NCBI GenBank assembly: GCA_965243255.1 | Contig: CBDEUH010000004.1 | Coordinates: forward strand, 2,480,001 to 2,544,000 | Length of the DNA stretch: 64,000 nt | From: Bin87 sp965243255 | Lineage (GTDB): Bacteria > Chloroflexota > Dehalococcoidia > Lucifugimonadales > UBA3495 | Direction of reading: 5' to 3' | In this document: in pieces, positions 43,987-52,340 of the stretch | Position numbering within the stretch: the stretch's first letter is position 1 | How the letters are laid out: each line of letters opens with the position of its first letter | The notes under the pieces: generated by a model | Seen by the model: only the letters and a program-made list of their open reading frames with translations | What the model was told of the DNA's origin: nothing | Database searches by the model: none | Position numbers and translations under genes: made by a program

Positions 43987-45639
43987 ATGGCTGACTGGTT
44001 TGACAAGCAGACTATTGGCGACCTGCTGAACCAGGCCGCCGGCCGTTTTGGCGCCCGGGAGGCGCTGGTGTACGAGGGGCGGCGCTGGACGTTTGATGAG
44101 TTCCGCGAGGAGACGGACCGGGTGGCCCGCGCGCTCATCGGGCTGGGCATTCAGCCCGGCGACAAGGTGTCGCTGTGGATGCCCAACCGGGCCGAGTGGC
44201 TGTTCCTGTTCGCCGCGGTGGCCAAGATTGGGGCGATCCTGGTGCCCATCAACACCCGCTTTCGCACCGGCGACATGGAGTATCTGGTCAACCATTCCGA
44301 CTCCGCAGCGCTGATCCTGATGGACCAATCCGGCCCGGTTGACTACCTGGATATGCTGCGGGAAGTGGCGCCGGAGGTGGATACCGGCGATCCCGCCCAG
44401 CTGGGGCCGGCGGCATTTCCCGCCCTGCGCAACGTCCTGCTGCTGGACGATGGACGGCTGGGCGATGAGCGGCCCGGCGGCGTCATCGGCTGGGACGCGA
44501 TGCTGGCCGGCGCCGATGAAGTGCCGGCCGCCGAGCTGGCGCAGCGGGAGGCCGGCGTCAGTCCCGACGATACCTTCCTGCTGATGTACACCTCCGGCAC
44601 CACGGGCTTCCCCAAGGGCGTGATGCACTGCCACAACCCCATCCGCACCATCACGGACGCCGCCAACCGCATGGCGATGTCGTCGCGGGACGTCATCCTG
44701 ATGTATTTGCCCCTGTTCCACTGCTTCGGGCTGTACGAGGGGCCGCTGATGTCGTGGGTAACCGGCGCAAAGGTCGTATTGACGACGATGTTCGAGGCCG
44801 GCGAGACGCTGCGGCTGATTGAAGCCGAGCAGGCCACGGTGATGAACGGCTTTGACGCTCACTTCTACGACCTGTGCCACCATCCCGACGTGGACCGAAC
44901 GGACCGCAGCAGCCTGCGCACCATCCTGCTGGCGGTGGGGATGGCGTCCAGCGAACCCGTGGCCCGGCTGGCGCAGGAGAAGTTCTGTCCGACGCTGTCG
45001 GCATGGGGCATGACCGAGGTGGGCGTCGGCGCGACCCGCACCTTCCTGGACGCGCCCATCGATGACCGCTGCGTGGAGAGCGGCCACCCGCTGCCCGGCT
45101 ACGAGTTCAAGGTCATCGACCCCGACACCGGCGACGTGCTGCCGCCGTCCACCATGGGCGAGCTGTGCGTGCGGGGCTACGCCACGATGCAGGGTTACTA
45201 CAAGCGCCCGGAGGCCACCGACGAGGCCATCGACGGCGAGGGCTGGTTCCACACCGGCGACGTGGCGACCATCCGGGACGACGGCAGCGTGCGCTTCCTG
45301 GGGCGCTACAAGGATATGCTGAAGGTGGGCGGCGAGAACGTTGACCCCACCGAGGTGGAGGCGTTCCTGCTGGAGCATCCGGCCATCAGCAAGGCGCAGG
45401 TCATCGGCGTGCCCGACCCGCGGCTGTCGGAGGTCGCCTGCGCCTGCGTGGTCGTGGAGCCGGGCCAGGCCATCACCGACGGCGACCTGGACGCCTTCTG
45501 CCGGGGCAAGATGGCCAGCTTCAAGATTCCGCGCCACCTGCTGGTGCTGGACGACTACCCGATGACGTCCAGCGGCAAGGTGCAGAAGTACCTGCTGCGC
45601 CAGATGGCGGCCGAGCAGCTGGGGTTGAACGGGGCGTGA
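43987..45639 (+). CDS. Acyl-CoA synthetase / AMP-dependent ligase
   Basis: The 550-residue protein has the adenylate-forming signature YTSGTTGFPKG (201-211), then WGMTEVGVGAT, the hinge region GWFHTGDVA and GRYKDMLKVGGENVDPTEVE. A catalytic lysine stands near the end in SSGKVQKY. It is a fatty-acid or aryl-acid CoA ligase. It lies in a run of oxidoreductase genes, so it probably activates a carboxylic acid for oxidation. The following gene starts within its stop codon. Confidence 0.9.
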   Translation: MADWFDKQTIGDLLNQAAGRFGAREALVYEGRRWTFDEFREETDRVARALIGLGIQPGDKVSLWMPNRAEWLFLFAAVAKIGAILVPINTRFRTGDMEYLVNHSDSAALILMDQSGPVDYLDMLREVAPEVDTGDPAQLGPAAFPALRNVLLLDDGRLGDERPGGVIGWDAMLAGADEVPAAELAQREAGVSPDDTFLLMYTSGTTGFPKGVMHCHNPIRTITDAANRMAMSSRDVILMYLPLFHCFGLYEGPLMSWVTGAKVVLTTMFEAGETLRLIEAEQATVMNGFDAHFYDLCHHPDVDRTDRSSLRTILLAVGMASSEPVARLAQEKFCPTLSAWGMTEVGVGATRTFLDAPIDDRCVESGHPLPGYEFKVIDPDTGDVLPPSTMGELCVRGYATMQGYYKRPEATDEAIDGEGWFHTGDVATIRDDGSVRFLGRYKDMLKVGGENVDPTEVEAFLLEHPAISKAQVIGVPDPRLSEVACACVVVEPGQAITDGDLDAFCRGKMASFKIPRHLLVLDDYPMTSSGKVQKYLLRQMAAEQLGLNGA

Positions 45640-46397
45640 TGACGGCCTACATCGGCATCACGGGGTTTACCTCGCCGGAAGAGGTTGCCGCGGTTCTAGC
45701 GTCGCTGCCGGATGCGCCGAAGCGGTTGCTGATGTGCGGGGTGTTGCTGAGCAATGCGCTGCTGGCCGGCGAGTCCAGCGACGCCCCCAACCGCTGCCCG
45801 CCGACCGACGCCATCGCCGGCATCTTTGCTGACGATCCGCGCTGCCTGAACCTGGTGCATTACCGTCCGCAGCCCGGCGCCAACCTGGCCGACGCCCTGG
45901 CCCGCGCCAGCGAAGTCGGCGGCCCCAACTGCCACGGCGTGCAGATTAACGCCACCCGCGGCGCGCCCTGGCCCGACCCGTCGGCTCTGGTCGAGTATCG
46001 CCTTCGCAGTCAGCCGCAACGCATCGTGCTGCAGGCCGGCCGGGAGGCCATGGCGTCGGTGAACGGGAATGCCGACGCGCTGGCCAGCCGCTGCGCTGAG
46101 TACGCCGGCATGGTAACCGACGTGCTGGTGGACGCCTCCGAGGGCCTGGGCCGGCCGCTGGACGCCGCAGCGTCGGCGCGCTATTTGGCGGCTCTAGCGG
46201 ACGCCGCGCCGGAGTTAGGGCTAGTGGTGGCCGGCGGGCTGTGCGCCGACAACATCGACGAACTGCTGTCGCCGCTGCTACCACAGTGGGGGCACGTGAG
46301 CATCGACGCCGAGGGGCGGCTGCGGGATGGGGAGGACGTGCTGGACGTTGGGGCGGCGAGGGCGTATGTGGAGGGGGCGATGGGGTTGCTGAAATGA
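45639..46397 (+). CDS. TrpF-like TIM-barrel protein
   Basis: ATG 45639 overlaps the ligase stop by one base. The 252-residue product resembles phosphoribosylanthranilate isomerase in overall pattern: CHGVQINATRGAPWPDP, VTDVLVDASEGLGRPLD and LVVAGGLCADNIDELL near the C-terminus, the phosphate-binding end of the barrel. Key catalytic Cys and Asp positions are not clear, and no tryptophan gene is near. It may be a paralogue recruited for another role in the operon. Confidence 0.6.
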   Translation: MTAYIGITGFTSPEEVAAVLASLPDAPKRLLMCGVLLSNALLAGESSDAPNRCPPTDAIAGIFADDPRCLNLVHYRPQPGANLADALARASEVGGPNCHGVQINATRGAPWPDPSALVEYRLRSQPQRIVLQAGREAMASVNGNADALASRCAEYAGMVTDVLVDASEGLGRPLDAAASARYLAALADAAPELGLVVAGGLCADNIDELLSPLLPQWGHVSIDAEGRLRDGEDVLDVGAARAYVEGAMGLLK

Positions 46398-46630
46398 CTC
46401 CGTCAAGTATTCATGGCCGAATCGAAAGCATTGAGACTATCGCAGTTGGTCGCTCTATCAGAGAGTATGACCGCCTGGTTGCTCTGTATGGGCCGGGAAG
46501 ATGGCGCAAGCTGAAGGGTTTTGCTCTGGTCACCCTGCCCGATGGTATAATTGAGCGCGCCGAAGTCCACTGGTATGAAGCGCATGGAGTGGGCAGGAAA
46601 GAAATCAAGATCAAACGCATCCTGAGATGA
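46394..46630 (+). CDS. Conserved small hypothetical protein, first of pair
   Basis: ATG 46394 overlaps the preceding stop (ATGA). The 78-residue protein is basic and beta-alpha-like: REYDRLVALYGPGRWRKLKG, VTLPDGIIERAEVHWYEAHG. Its stop overlaps the next start by 4 bases (ATGA). Small pairs of this kind recur in Chloroflexota and cyanobacteria and may be toxin-antitoxin-like; no catalytic motif is seen. Confidence 0.6.
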   Translation: MTPSSIHGRIESIETIAVGRSIREYDRLVALYGPGRWRKLKGFALVTLPDGIIERAEVHWYEAHGVGRKEIKIKRILR

Positions 46631-46854
46631 GCCTTATGGACGCCGAACAGGTTATTTGCATCAACAGCGATGGATATGAAGTCTCGTTGATTGCACAAAA
46701 GGCATACCGCACGATACCGGATGAGGAAGCCGCGCAGCACGGCCTCATACGTGTTATCGACGAGACGGAAGAGGATTACCTTTACCCGGCGTCGCACTTC
46801 GTGGCCGTAGAATCCGCGCGCGATACGGAGGGGCAGCCCCACGCGGCAGCCTGA
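46627..46854 (+). CDS. Conserved small hypothetical protein, second of pair
   Basis: The 75-residue acidic protein reads AEQVICINSDGYEVSLIAQKAY and then LIRVIDETEEDYLYPASHFV. It is coupled to the previous gene by a 4-base overlap. The basic first member and acidic second member are compatible with a bound complex. The function is unknown. Confidence 0.6.
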   Translation: MSLMDAEQVICINSDGYEVSLIAQKAYRTIPDEEAAQHGLIRVIDETEEDYLYPASHFVAVESARDTEGQPHAAA

Positions 46855-46878
46855 TAGACGGCGCTGGCAAGGTCGCCT

Positions 46879-47316
46879 ATGAGGCTCTATACCATTGGGT
46901 TTACGCGGAAGTCGGCGGGGCGGTTTTTTGGGCTGCTGCGGGAGTCGGGGGCGGAGCGGGTGGTGGACATCCGGCGGCGCAACACCTCCGGTCTGGCCGG
47001 GTGGGCCAAGAAGGACGACCTGGCCTGGTTTCTGCGGGAACTGTGCGGGATGGACTATATCCATTTGCCCAAGCTGGCTCCCTCTGACGAGCTGTTGGAC
47101 GCCTACCGGGGCAAGCGGGTTACCTGGGAGCAGTACGTTCCCATATTCACCCGCCAAATTGAACGCCGGCTCATCCACGCCTCGCTGCCACGGGATATAA
47201 TCGCCAACAGCTGCCTGCTGTGCAGCGAGCCGACCGCCGACCGTTGCCATCGCCGGCTGGTGGCGGAGTATCTGCAACGACACTGGGGCGACGTGGAGAT
47301 TGTCCACCTGGTTTGA
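46879..47316 (+). CDS. DUF488 protein
   Basis: The 145-residue protein begins LYTIGFTRKSAGRFFGLL, then RVVDIRRRN and a C-terminal CLLCSEPTADRCHRRLVAEYL with three Cys and two His. This is the characteristic DUF488 pattern, in which the tail may hold a metal. Function is unknown. It follows the small pair by 24 bases and may be transcribed with it. Confidence 0.82.
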   Translation: MRLYTIGFTRKSAGRFFGLLRESGAERVVDIRRRNTSGLAGWAKKDDLAWFLRELCGMDYIHLPKLAPSDELLDAYRGKRVTWEQYVPIFTRQIERRLIHASLPRDIIANSCLLCSEPTADRCHRRLVAEYLQRHWGDVEIVHLV

Positions 47317-47394
47317 CGGCGCCGCTGCTTTGAGGACTGACTGCCATTGCCCCTCTTCCTTGACGGGAGAGGCCCGAGGTGAGGGTGACCTAAC
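47317..47394. repeat. Short dispersed repeat before LLM gene
   Basis: CCCCTCTTCCTTGACGGGAG and GAGGCCCGAGGTGAGGGTGA form a weak inverted repeat. It resembles extragenic repeats common in Chloroflexota, from memory. It sits right before the start at 47395 and also supplies GAGG for ribosome binding. Confidence 0.35.
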
Positions 47395-48273
47395 ATGAAC
47401 ATCGGCTTTTCACTATCCAACAACCAGGGTCTCACCGACGTACGGGACGTGGTGAGCGTCGCGGCCCGGGCCGAGGAGCTGGGCTACGATTCCGTGTGGG
47501 CCAGCGACCACGTTTTCAACGTGAGCTACGTGTACGAACGCATCGGCCGGCGTCCCTACTACGACCCGCTGACCATCCTGTCCTTTGCCGCCGCGCAGAC
47601 GGAGCGGGTTACCCTGGGCACCAGCGTGCTGGTGCTGCCCTATCACAACCCGATGCGGCTGGCCAAGCAGGCGGCCACCCTGGACCAGCTTTCCGGCGGA
47701 CGGCTGGCCCTGGGCGTGGGCGTGGGCGTGATTGACACCGAGCTGGAGGCCATGGGAGTGCCGTTCGGCGAGCGGGGCGCGTACACCGACGAGTCCATCA
47801 CCATCATGAAGACGCTGTGGCAGGACGACGAGCCGCGCCACGAGGGACGGTTCTTCCAGTTCTCGGACATGGCCTTCTCGCCCCGTCCGGTGCGTCCTGA
47901 GGGCATTCCGCTGCTGATTGGCGGGACCAGCCGGGCGGCCATCCGCCGGGCGGCGCGTCACGGGGACGGCTGGCATCCTACCGCGATGCCGCCGGAGGAC
48001 CTGGCCCAGGGCATCCGCTACCTTCACGAGCAGGCGGAGCAGGCCGGAAGGGACCCGGCGTCCATTCCGGTGTCGGTCAGCGTGCCCTTGCAGGGAGGAC
48101 GTCCGGGGCGGTTCACGCTGGGCACGGAGCCGGCGGAGATGCGGGCCAACGCGCAGGCTATGGCAGACGTTGGGGTCTCCCGCATCGTGGTGTCGCCCTA
48201 CTCCGGCGACCCGGCGGAGGTGTTTCCGGCCATGGAGACGATTGCGGCGGAGGTGATGCCGGCGGTGGCGTAA
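47395..48273 (+). CDS. LLM-class F420-dependent oxidoreductase
   Basis: The 292-residue protein shows VAARAEELGYDSVWASDHVF, LGTSVLVLPYHNPMRLAKQA and LDQLSGGRLALGVGVGV, then PLLIGGTSRAAIRRAARHGDGWHP. These match the F420-dependent LLM group, third of its kind in the window. The substrate is unknown. It is a separate unit, convergent with the glycosyltransferase gene. Confidence 0.87.
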   Translation: MNIGFSLSNNQGLTDVRDVVSVAARAEELGYDSVWASDHVFNVSYVYERIGRRPYYDPLTILSFAAAQTERVTLGTSVLVLPYHNPMRLAKQAATLDQLSGGRLALGVGVGVIDTELEAMGVPFGERGAYTDESITIMKTLWQDDEPRHEGRFFQFSDMAFSPRPVRPEGIPLLIGGTSRAAIRRAARHGDGWHPTAMPPEDLAQGIRYLHEQAEQAGRDPASIPVSVSVPLQGGRPGRFTLGTEPAEMRANAQAMADVGVSRIVVSPYSGDPAEVFPAMETIAAEVMPAVA

Positions 48274-48299
48274 GCGGCCGGGCTCTGCCGGCTGCATAG

Positions 48300-49331
48300 T
48301 CAGCGGGCCGGCGTCAGGGAATCTCGGAAGATTTGGGCGCTGGCCTCCCAGGAGAAGTTGAGGGCGTGCTGGCGAACCTGGGCCCGGTCGCATTGGAGCG
48401 CGCGCTGCACCGCCGTTGCCAGGTCATGGTCCAATGCGCCGGAAACGCCGTCAGCGATCACATCGCGGGGGCCGGTAACGGGATAGGCCGCCACGGGGGT
48501 GCCGCAGGCCATGCTTTCGGTGATGACGTTGCCGAAGGTGTCGGTGCGGCTGGGGAAGACCATGACGTCCGCCGATGCGTAGAACTGGGCCAACTCGCGG
48601 CCTCGCTGGTAACCGACAAAGGCGACGCGGGTGCCGTAGCGTCGCTCCAGCTCTTTACGGTGGGGGCCGTCGCCGATCACCCAGCAGCGGTAGCCGGGCC
48701 GGGCGGCCAGTTGGCAGAACTCGTCCACGTTCTTTTCCCGGCTGACGCGTCCCACGTACACCAGGGTCGTTTCTTGCGATGCCGCCAGGGGATACCAGCC
48801 CTGGGTTCGGGCGGACGGGTGAAAGAGGGTGGAGTCCACGCCGCGGGGCCACACCACCAGGTTGCGGAAACCGGACCGCTCCAGGTCGTCCTTTACGCTG
48901 GGGGTGGGGACCAGGGTACGCTGGGCGGCGGCGTGGAACCAGCCCAGGTAGCGGGTGAAGGGGCCGGACGGCAGCCCGTACATCGCCGTCACGTATTCGG
49001 GGAAACGGGTGTGGTAGCTGGTGGTGAACCGGAGTCTGCGGCGGCGACACCAGAAGCGGGCCACGGCTCCCAGGGGCCCCTCGGTGGCGATGTGAACGTA
49101 GTCGGGATCAAGGCGGCGCAACGTCCGGTACACGCTGACCGGAGACATGGCCAGGCGCACCTCCGGGTAACGGGGCAGCCGCACCGCAGGGAAGGGCGAG
49201 GGTTCCACTACGGTAACGTCGAACCCCTGGCCCTCCAGCTGGGCGATGACGTTGCTGAGGGTGGTTACGATGCCGTTGATTTGGGGCGCCCAGGTGTCGG
49301 TGACCAGGAGCAGGCGGGGTGGTTGAGCCAT
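48300..49331 (-). CDS. GT4 family glycosyltransferase
   Basis: This 343-residue protein has the GT-B fold: DTWAPQINGIVTTLSNVIAQLEGQGFDV at the N-terminus, YVGRVSREKNVDEF in the middle, and the donor-binding GTPVAAYPVTGPRDVI near residue 280. VFPSRTDTFGNVITESMACG carries the conserved E-x7-E. It resembles mannosyl- or glucosyl-transferases that add sugars to lipid carriers. The substrate is unproven. It is transcribed away from the next gene. Confidence 0.88.
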   Translation of the reverse strand: MAQPPRLLLVTDTWAPQINGIVTTLSNVIAQLEGQGFDVTVVEPSPFPAVRLPRYPEVRLAMSPVSVYRTLRRLDPDYVHIATEGPLGAVARFWCRRRRLRFTTSYHTRFPEYVTAMYGLPSGPFTRYLGWFHAAAQRTLVPTPSVKDDLERSGFRNLVVWPRGVDSTLFHPSARTQGWYPLAASQETTLVYVGRVSREKNVDEFCQLAARPGYRCWVIGDGPHRKELERRYGTRVAFVGYQRGRELAQFYASADVMVFPSRTDTFGNVITESMACGTPVAAYPVTGPRDVIADGVSGALDHDLATAVQRALQCDRAQVRQHALNFSWEASAQIFRDSLTPAR

Positions 49332-49553
49332 GGGTGCGTCTTCCGAGCGACTACTACCGAGGGCCGTCGTGGAACAGCACGGCGGCGAGTTTCGGTTACA
49401 GCATGGTAGTTTATACGCGAGTTTGAATCCAGGAGTAGTTCAGCGGGCGGCGGCGGGGATGGTTGCGCTTGCTTTGGGGGGGATGGGCCGGTATGCTGGG
49501 GGGCGATTTATTGGCCGGCTTTGCGATGGCTGGCTCGACCGGAGATTTGCAAG
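49332..49553. promoter_or_regulatory. Divergent intergenic region
   Basis: The 222 bases separate the glycosyltransferase from the Zn-ribbon gene. Near 49490 is GGTATGCT. GGAGA at 49541 is the ribosome binding site for 49554. No other signals were recognised. Confidence 0.35.
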
Positions 49554-49994
49554 ATGACATCCGCCGCTCCTCAGATTCCCCTGCCCGTCCCGCAGCCCGA
49601 GTCCGACTTCTACTGGGAAAAGTGCAAGGAGGGCGAGCTGTGGCTGCGCCGCTGCGCCTGCGGAGAACGCACCTTCTTCTACCCCCGGGACTATTGCCCC
49701 TTCCCGGACTGCTTCAAGCCGGGAACCGAGTGGGTCCAGAGCAGCGGGCGCGGCACCCTGCACACCTTTGCCATCGTGCACCGGGCTCCTACACCCGCCT
49801 TCCGGGACAAAGTCCCCTTCATCACCGCCGTGGTGGAGCTGGAGGAGGGCGCGCGCATTCCCACCTGGCTGGTGGGCATTGACTTTGCCGAGGGCGAGAT
49901 TCGGCCCGACGCGGTGCAGTGCGGTATGCCGGTAACGGTGGTCTTCGAGGAAATCGACGAGAACATCACGCTGCCGATGTTCCGGCCGGCGTAG
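49554..49994 (+). CDS. Zn-ribbon / OB-fold protein (DUF35-type)
   Basis: ATG 49554 has GGAGA 8 bases upstream. The 146-residue protein has a rubredoxin-like Zn ribbon with CACG...CPFPDC cysteines (about residues 34-53) followed by an OB-fold (GRGTLHTFAIVHRAP, FITAVVELEEGARIPTWLVG). Such DUF35 proteins accompany acetyl-CoA acetyltransferase or hydratase partners and shuttle CoA thioesters. No thiolase gene is adjacent, so the partner lies elsewhere. Confidence 0.82.
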   Translation: MTSAAPQIPLPVPQPESDFYWEKCKEGELWLRRCACGERTFFYPRDYCPFPDCFKPGTEWVQSSGRGTLHTFAIVHRAPTPAFRDKVPFITAVVELEEGARIPTWLVGIDFAEGEIRPDAVQCGMPVTVVFEEIDENITLPMFRPA

Positions 49995-50007
49995 CTGCTC
50001 CGGTTGC

Positions 50008-50022
50008 TATAATGGGCCTATG
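50008..50022 (+). promoter_or_regulatory. -10 box six bases before the start: leaderless gene
   Basis: TATAAT (50008-50013) is followed by GGGCCT and then ATG at 50020. A transcript begun at the usual distance would start at or very near the start codon. No ribosome binding site precedes this ATG, consistent with leaderless translation. Confidence 0.5.
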
Positions 50023-52335
50023 GCCCAATCCGGTTCCGATACCCTAATCATCCCCGTCGCCGGGATGTTCTGCGCCGCCTGCGTCCACCACGTGGGCGAG
50101 GCGATGCGAACCGTGCCCGGCGTCGCTGATGTGTCGGTGAACCTGGCCACCGCCCGCGCTACGGTAAGCCTTGACGCGGAGGCCGCGGCCGACCCGCCCC
50201 TGGACGAGCTGGCCCGGGCCGTGGCCGACGCCGGCTATCGCCTGGACACGGACGCCGGAGAGGCGCCGGCCGGCCATGCGCGCAGCGACGAGGAGCGGGA
50301 CTTGCTCCGTCGGCTGGTGGTGGCCATGGTTGGCGGCATCATCCTGCTGCTGCTTTCCGGCTTCGTGGCGCTGCCGTGGCAGGACGGAGTGGGACTGGTG
50401 GCGCTGCGGTGGTATCCGCTGCTGCTGTGGGCGGTGGCGACGCCGGTGCAGTTGTGGGCCGGCTGGCCCTTCTACGTGGCGGGTTTCGCTGGACTGCGCC
50501 GATTGCAACCCAATATGCACACGCTGATTGCGCTGGGCACCAGCGTCGCCTATGGGTACAGCGCGATCTCGGTGCTGCTGATGCTTTTCGCGCCCGACAC
50601 GCGGGAGGTGGTTGGACACGGGCTGCACTTCGACATGGCGGCCATCATCATCGCCCTGGTGCTGCTGGGGCGATGGCTGGAGGCGCGGGCCCTGTCGCGG
50701 ACGTCGGACGCCATCGGCCGGCTGATGGACTTGCGGCCACCGACGGCGCACCTGCTGGACGATGACGGTGAGATTGTGGAGGTTCCCGTTGAGCAGGTGG
50801 CCGTGGGGGACCGGCTGGCGGTGCGGCCCGGCGAGCAGATCCCGGTGGACGGGGAGATAGTCAGCGGCGCCACCGACGTGGACCAGTCCGCGCTGACCGG
50901 CGAGAGTATGCCGGTGGAGAAAGGGGCCGGCGATAGCGTCGCCACCGGCACGCTGAACGGCGCCGGCGGGTTCCTGATGCGGGCGACCCGGGTGGGCGCG
51001 GACACCACGCTGGCCCAGGTGATCCGGCTGGTGGAGGAAGCCCAGGGTACGGCGGCGCCGGTGCAGCGGCTGGCCGACCGGGTGTCGGCGTGGTTCGTGC
51101 CGGCGGTGGGATTGATTGCCATTGTCGCCGCACTGGTCTGGCTGTTCCTGGGGCCGGAGCCCAGCGTTTCCTACGCCATGCTGACGCTGGTGGCGGTGTT
51201 CATCATCGCCTGTCCGTGCGCGCTGGGGCTGGCCACTCCGACGGCGATCATCGTGGGCGTGGGACGGGCCGCCCAGCGGGGCATCCTGATCCGCAGCGCA
51301 ACGGCGTTGGAAACGGCCCATCGCATCAACGTGGTGGCGGTGGACAAGACGGGCACGCTGACTCTGGGCCGGCCGAGGGTGTCGGAGGTGGTTGCCGCCA
51401 AGGGAGTTGCGGACGCCGACGTGTTGCGCTGGGCGGCGTCGGCGGAGCAGTTTTCGGAGCATCCCATCGGCAGGGCGTTGGTTGAGCGGGCCCGGGAGGA
51501 TGGGCTGACGCTGAACGCGGCCACGGATTTTGCGGCGCAGCGGGGGGCCGGCCTGACGGCCATGGTGGACGGCCATGCCGTCGTGGTGGGCAATGAATCG
51601 TTGACGGCGGAGGCCGGCGCAGCGATGGACGCGGATCTGTCGGCTGCCGCCGGACGGCTGGCCGGCGAGGGCAAGACGCCGGTGTTCGTGGCGGTGGGCG
51701 GCCGGATGCTGGGGGTCATAGCGGTGGCCGACGGGGTGAAACCGGGCGCTCCGGAGGCGGTGGCGTCGCTGCGGTCGCTGAGGGTGCGGGTGGTGATGCT
51801 GACGGGAGACCGGCCCGAAGTGGCCTCGGCGGTGGCGGCGCAGTGCGGCATCGACGAATATCACGCGGGGATGCTGCCGGGGGACAAGGCCGACGCCATC
51901 GCCCGGCTGCAATCCGGCGGCAGCGCGGTGGCCATGGCCGGCGACGGCATCAACGACGCGCCGGCGCTGGCGCGGGCCGACGTGGGCATCGCCATGGGCG
52001 GCGGGACGGACATCGCGCGGGAGTCGGCGGACATCACGTTGATGCGGGACGATTTGGCCGGTATTGCCACTGCGCTGCGCCTGTCGCGGGCGACGATGCG
52101 GACGATACGGCAGAACCTGTTCTGGGCGTTTTTCTACAACGCGCTGCTGATTCCGGTGGCGGCGGGCGCGCTGTATCCGGTGTTCGCGGCCCTGGGCGAC
52201 GTTCCGGGCGGATTGAGGTTCTTCTTTGCAGAAGCCGGATTCCTGAACCCGATACTGGCGGCGCTGGCCATGGCGTTCAGCTCGGTGAGCGTGGTCAGCA
52301 ACTCGCTGCGGCTGCGTCGGGCCAGGCTGGGTTGA
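50020..52335 (+). CDS. copA: Copper-translocating P-type ATPase
   Basis: This 771-residue pump has a heavy-metal-associated domain with MFCAACV (Cys 18 and 21), then membrane helices. ACPCALGLATP is the copper-binding CPC motif, DKTGTLT has the phosphorylated Asp, and GDGINDAPALARADVGIAMG is the hinge motif. HPIGRALV lies in the nucleotide-binding region. It should export Cu(I) using ATP. The YHS-domain gene at 53370 may assist metal handling. The TATAAT upstream suggests that it is transcribed alone or first in a metal stress operon. Confidence 0.93.
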   Translation: MAQSGSDTLIIPVAGMFCAACVHHVGEAMRTVPGVADVSVNLATARATVSLDAEAAADPPLDELARAVADAGYRLDTDAGEAPAGHARSDEERDLLRRLVVAMVGGIILLLLSGFVALPWQDGVGLVALRWYPLLLWAVATPVQLWAGWPFYVAGFAGLRRLQPNMHTLIALGTSVAYGYSAISVLLMLFAPDTREVVGHGLHFDMAAIIIALVLLGRWLEARALSRTSDAIGRLMDLRPPTAHLLDDDGEIVEVPVEQVAVGDRLAVRPGEQIPVDGEIVSGATDVDQSALTGESMPVEKGAGDSVATGTLNGAGGFLMRATRVGADTTLAQVIRLVEEAQGTAAPVQRLADRVSAWFVPAVGLIAIVAALVWLFLGPEPSVSYAMLTLVAVFIIACPCALGLATPTAIIVGVGRAAQRGILIRSATALETAHRINVVAVDKTGTLTLGRPRVSEVVAAKGVADADVLRWAASAEQFSEHPIGRALVERAREDGLTLNAATDFAAQRGAGLTAMVDGHAVVVGNESLTAEAGAAMDADLSAAAGRLAGEGKTPVFVAVGGRMLGVIAVADGVKPGAPEAVASLRSLRVRVVMLTGDRPEVASAVAAQCGIDEYHAGMLPGDKADAIARLQSGGSAVAMAGDGINDAPALARADVGIAMGGGTDIARESADITLMRDDLAGIATALRLSRATMRTIRQNLFWAFFYNALLIPVAAGALYPVFAALGDVPGGLRFFFAEAGFLNPILAALAMAFSSVSVVSNSLRLRRARLG

Positions 52336-52340
52336 CGGCA

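Noticed and set aside
43978..45537. Minus-strand frame over the acyl-CoA ligase
   Set aside because: A GC-rich shadow of a clearly coding gene on the plus strand.
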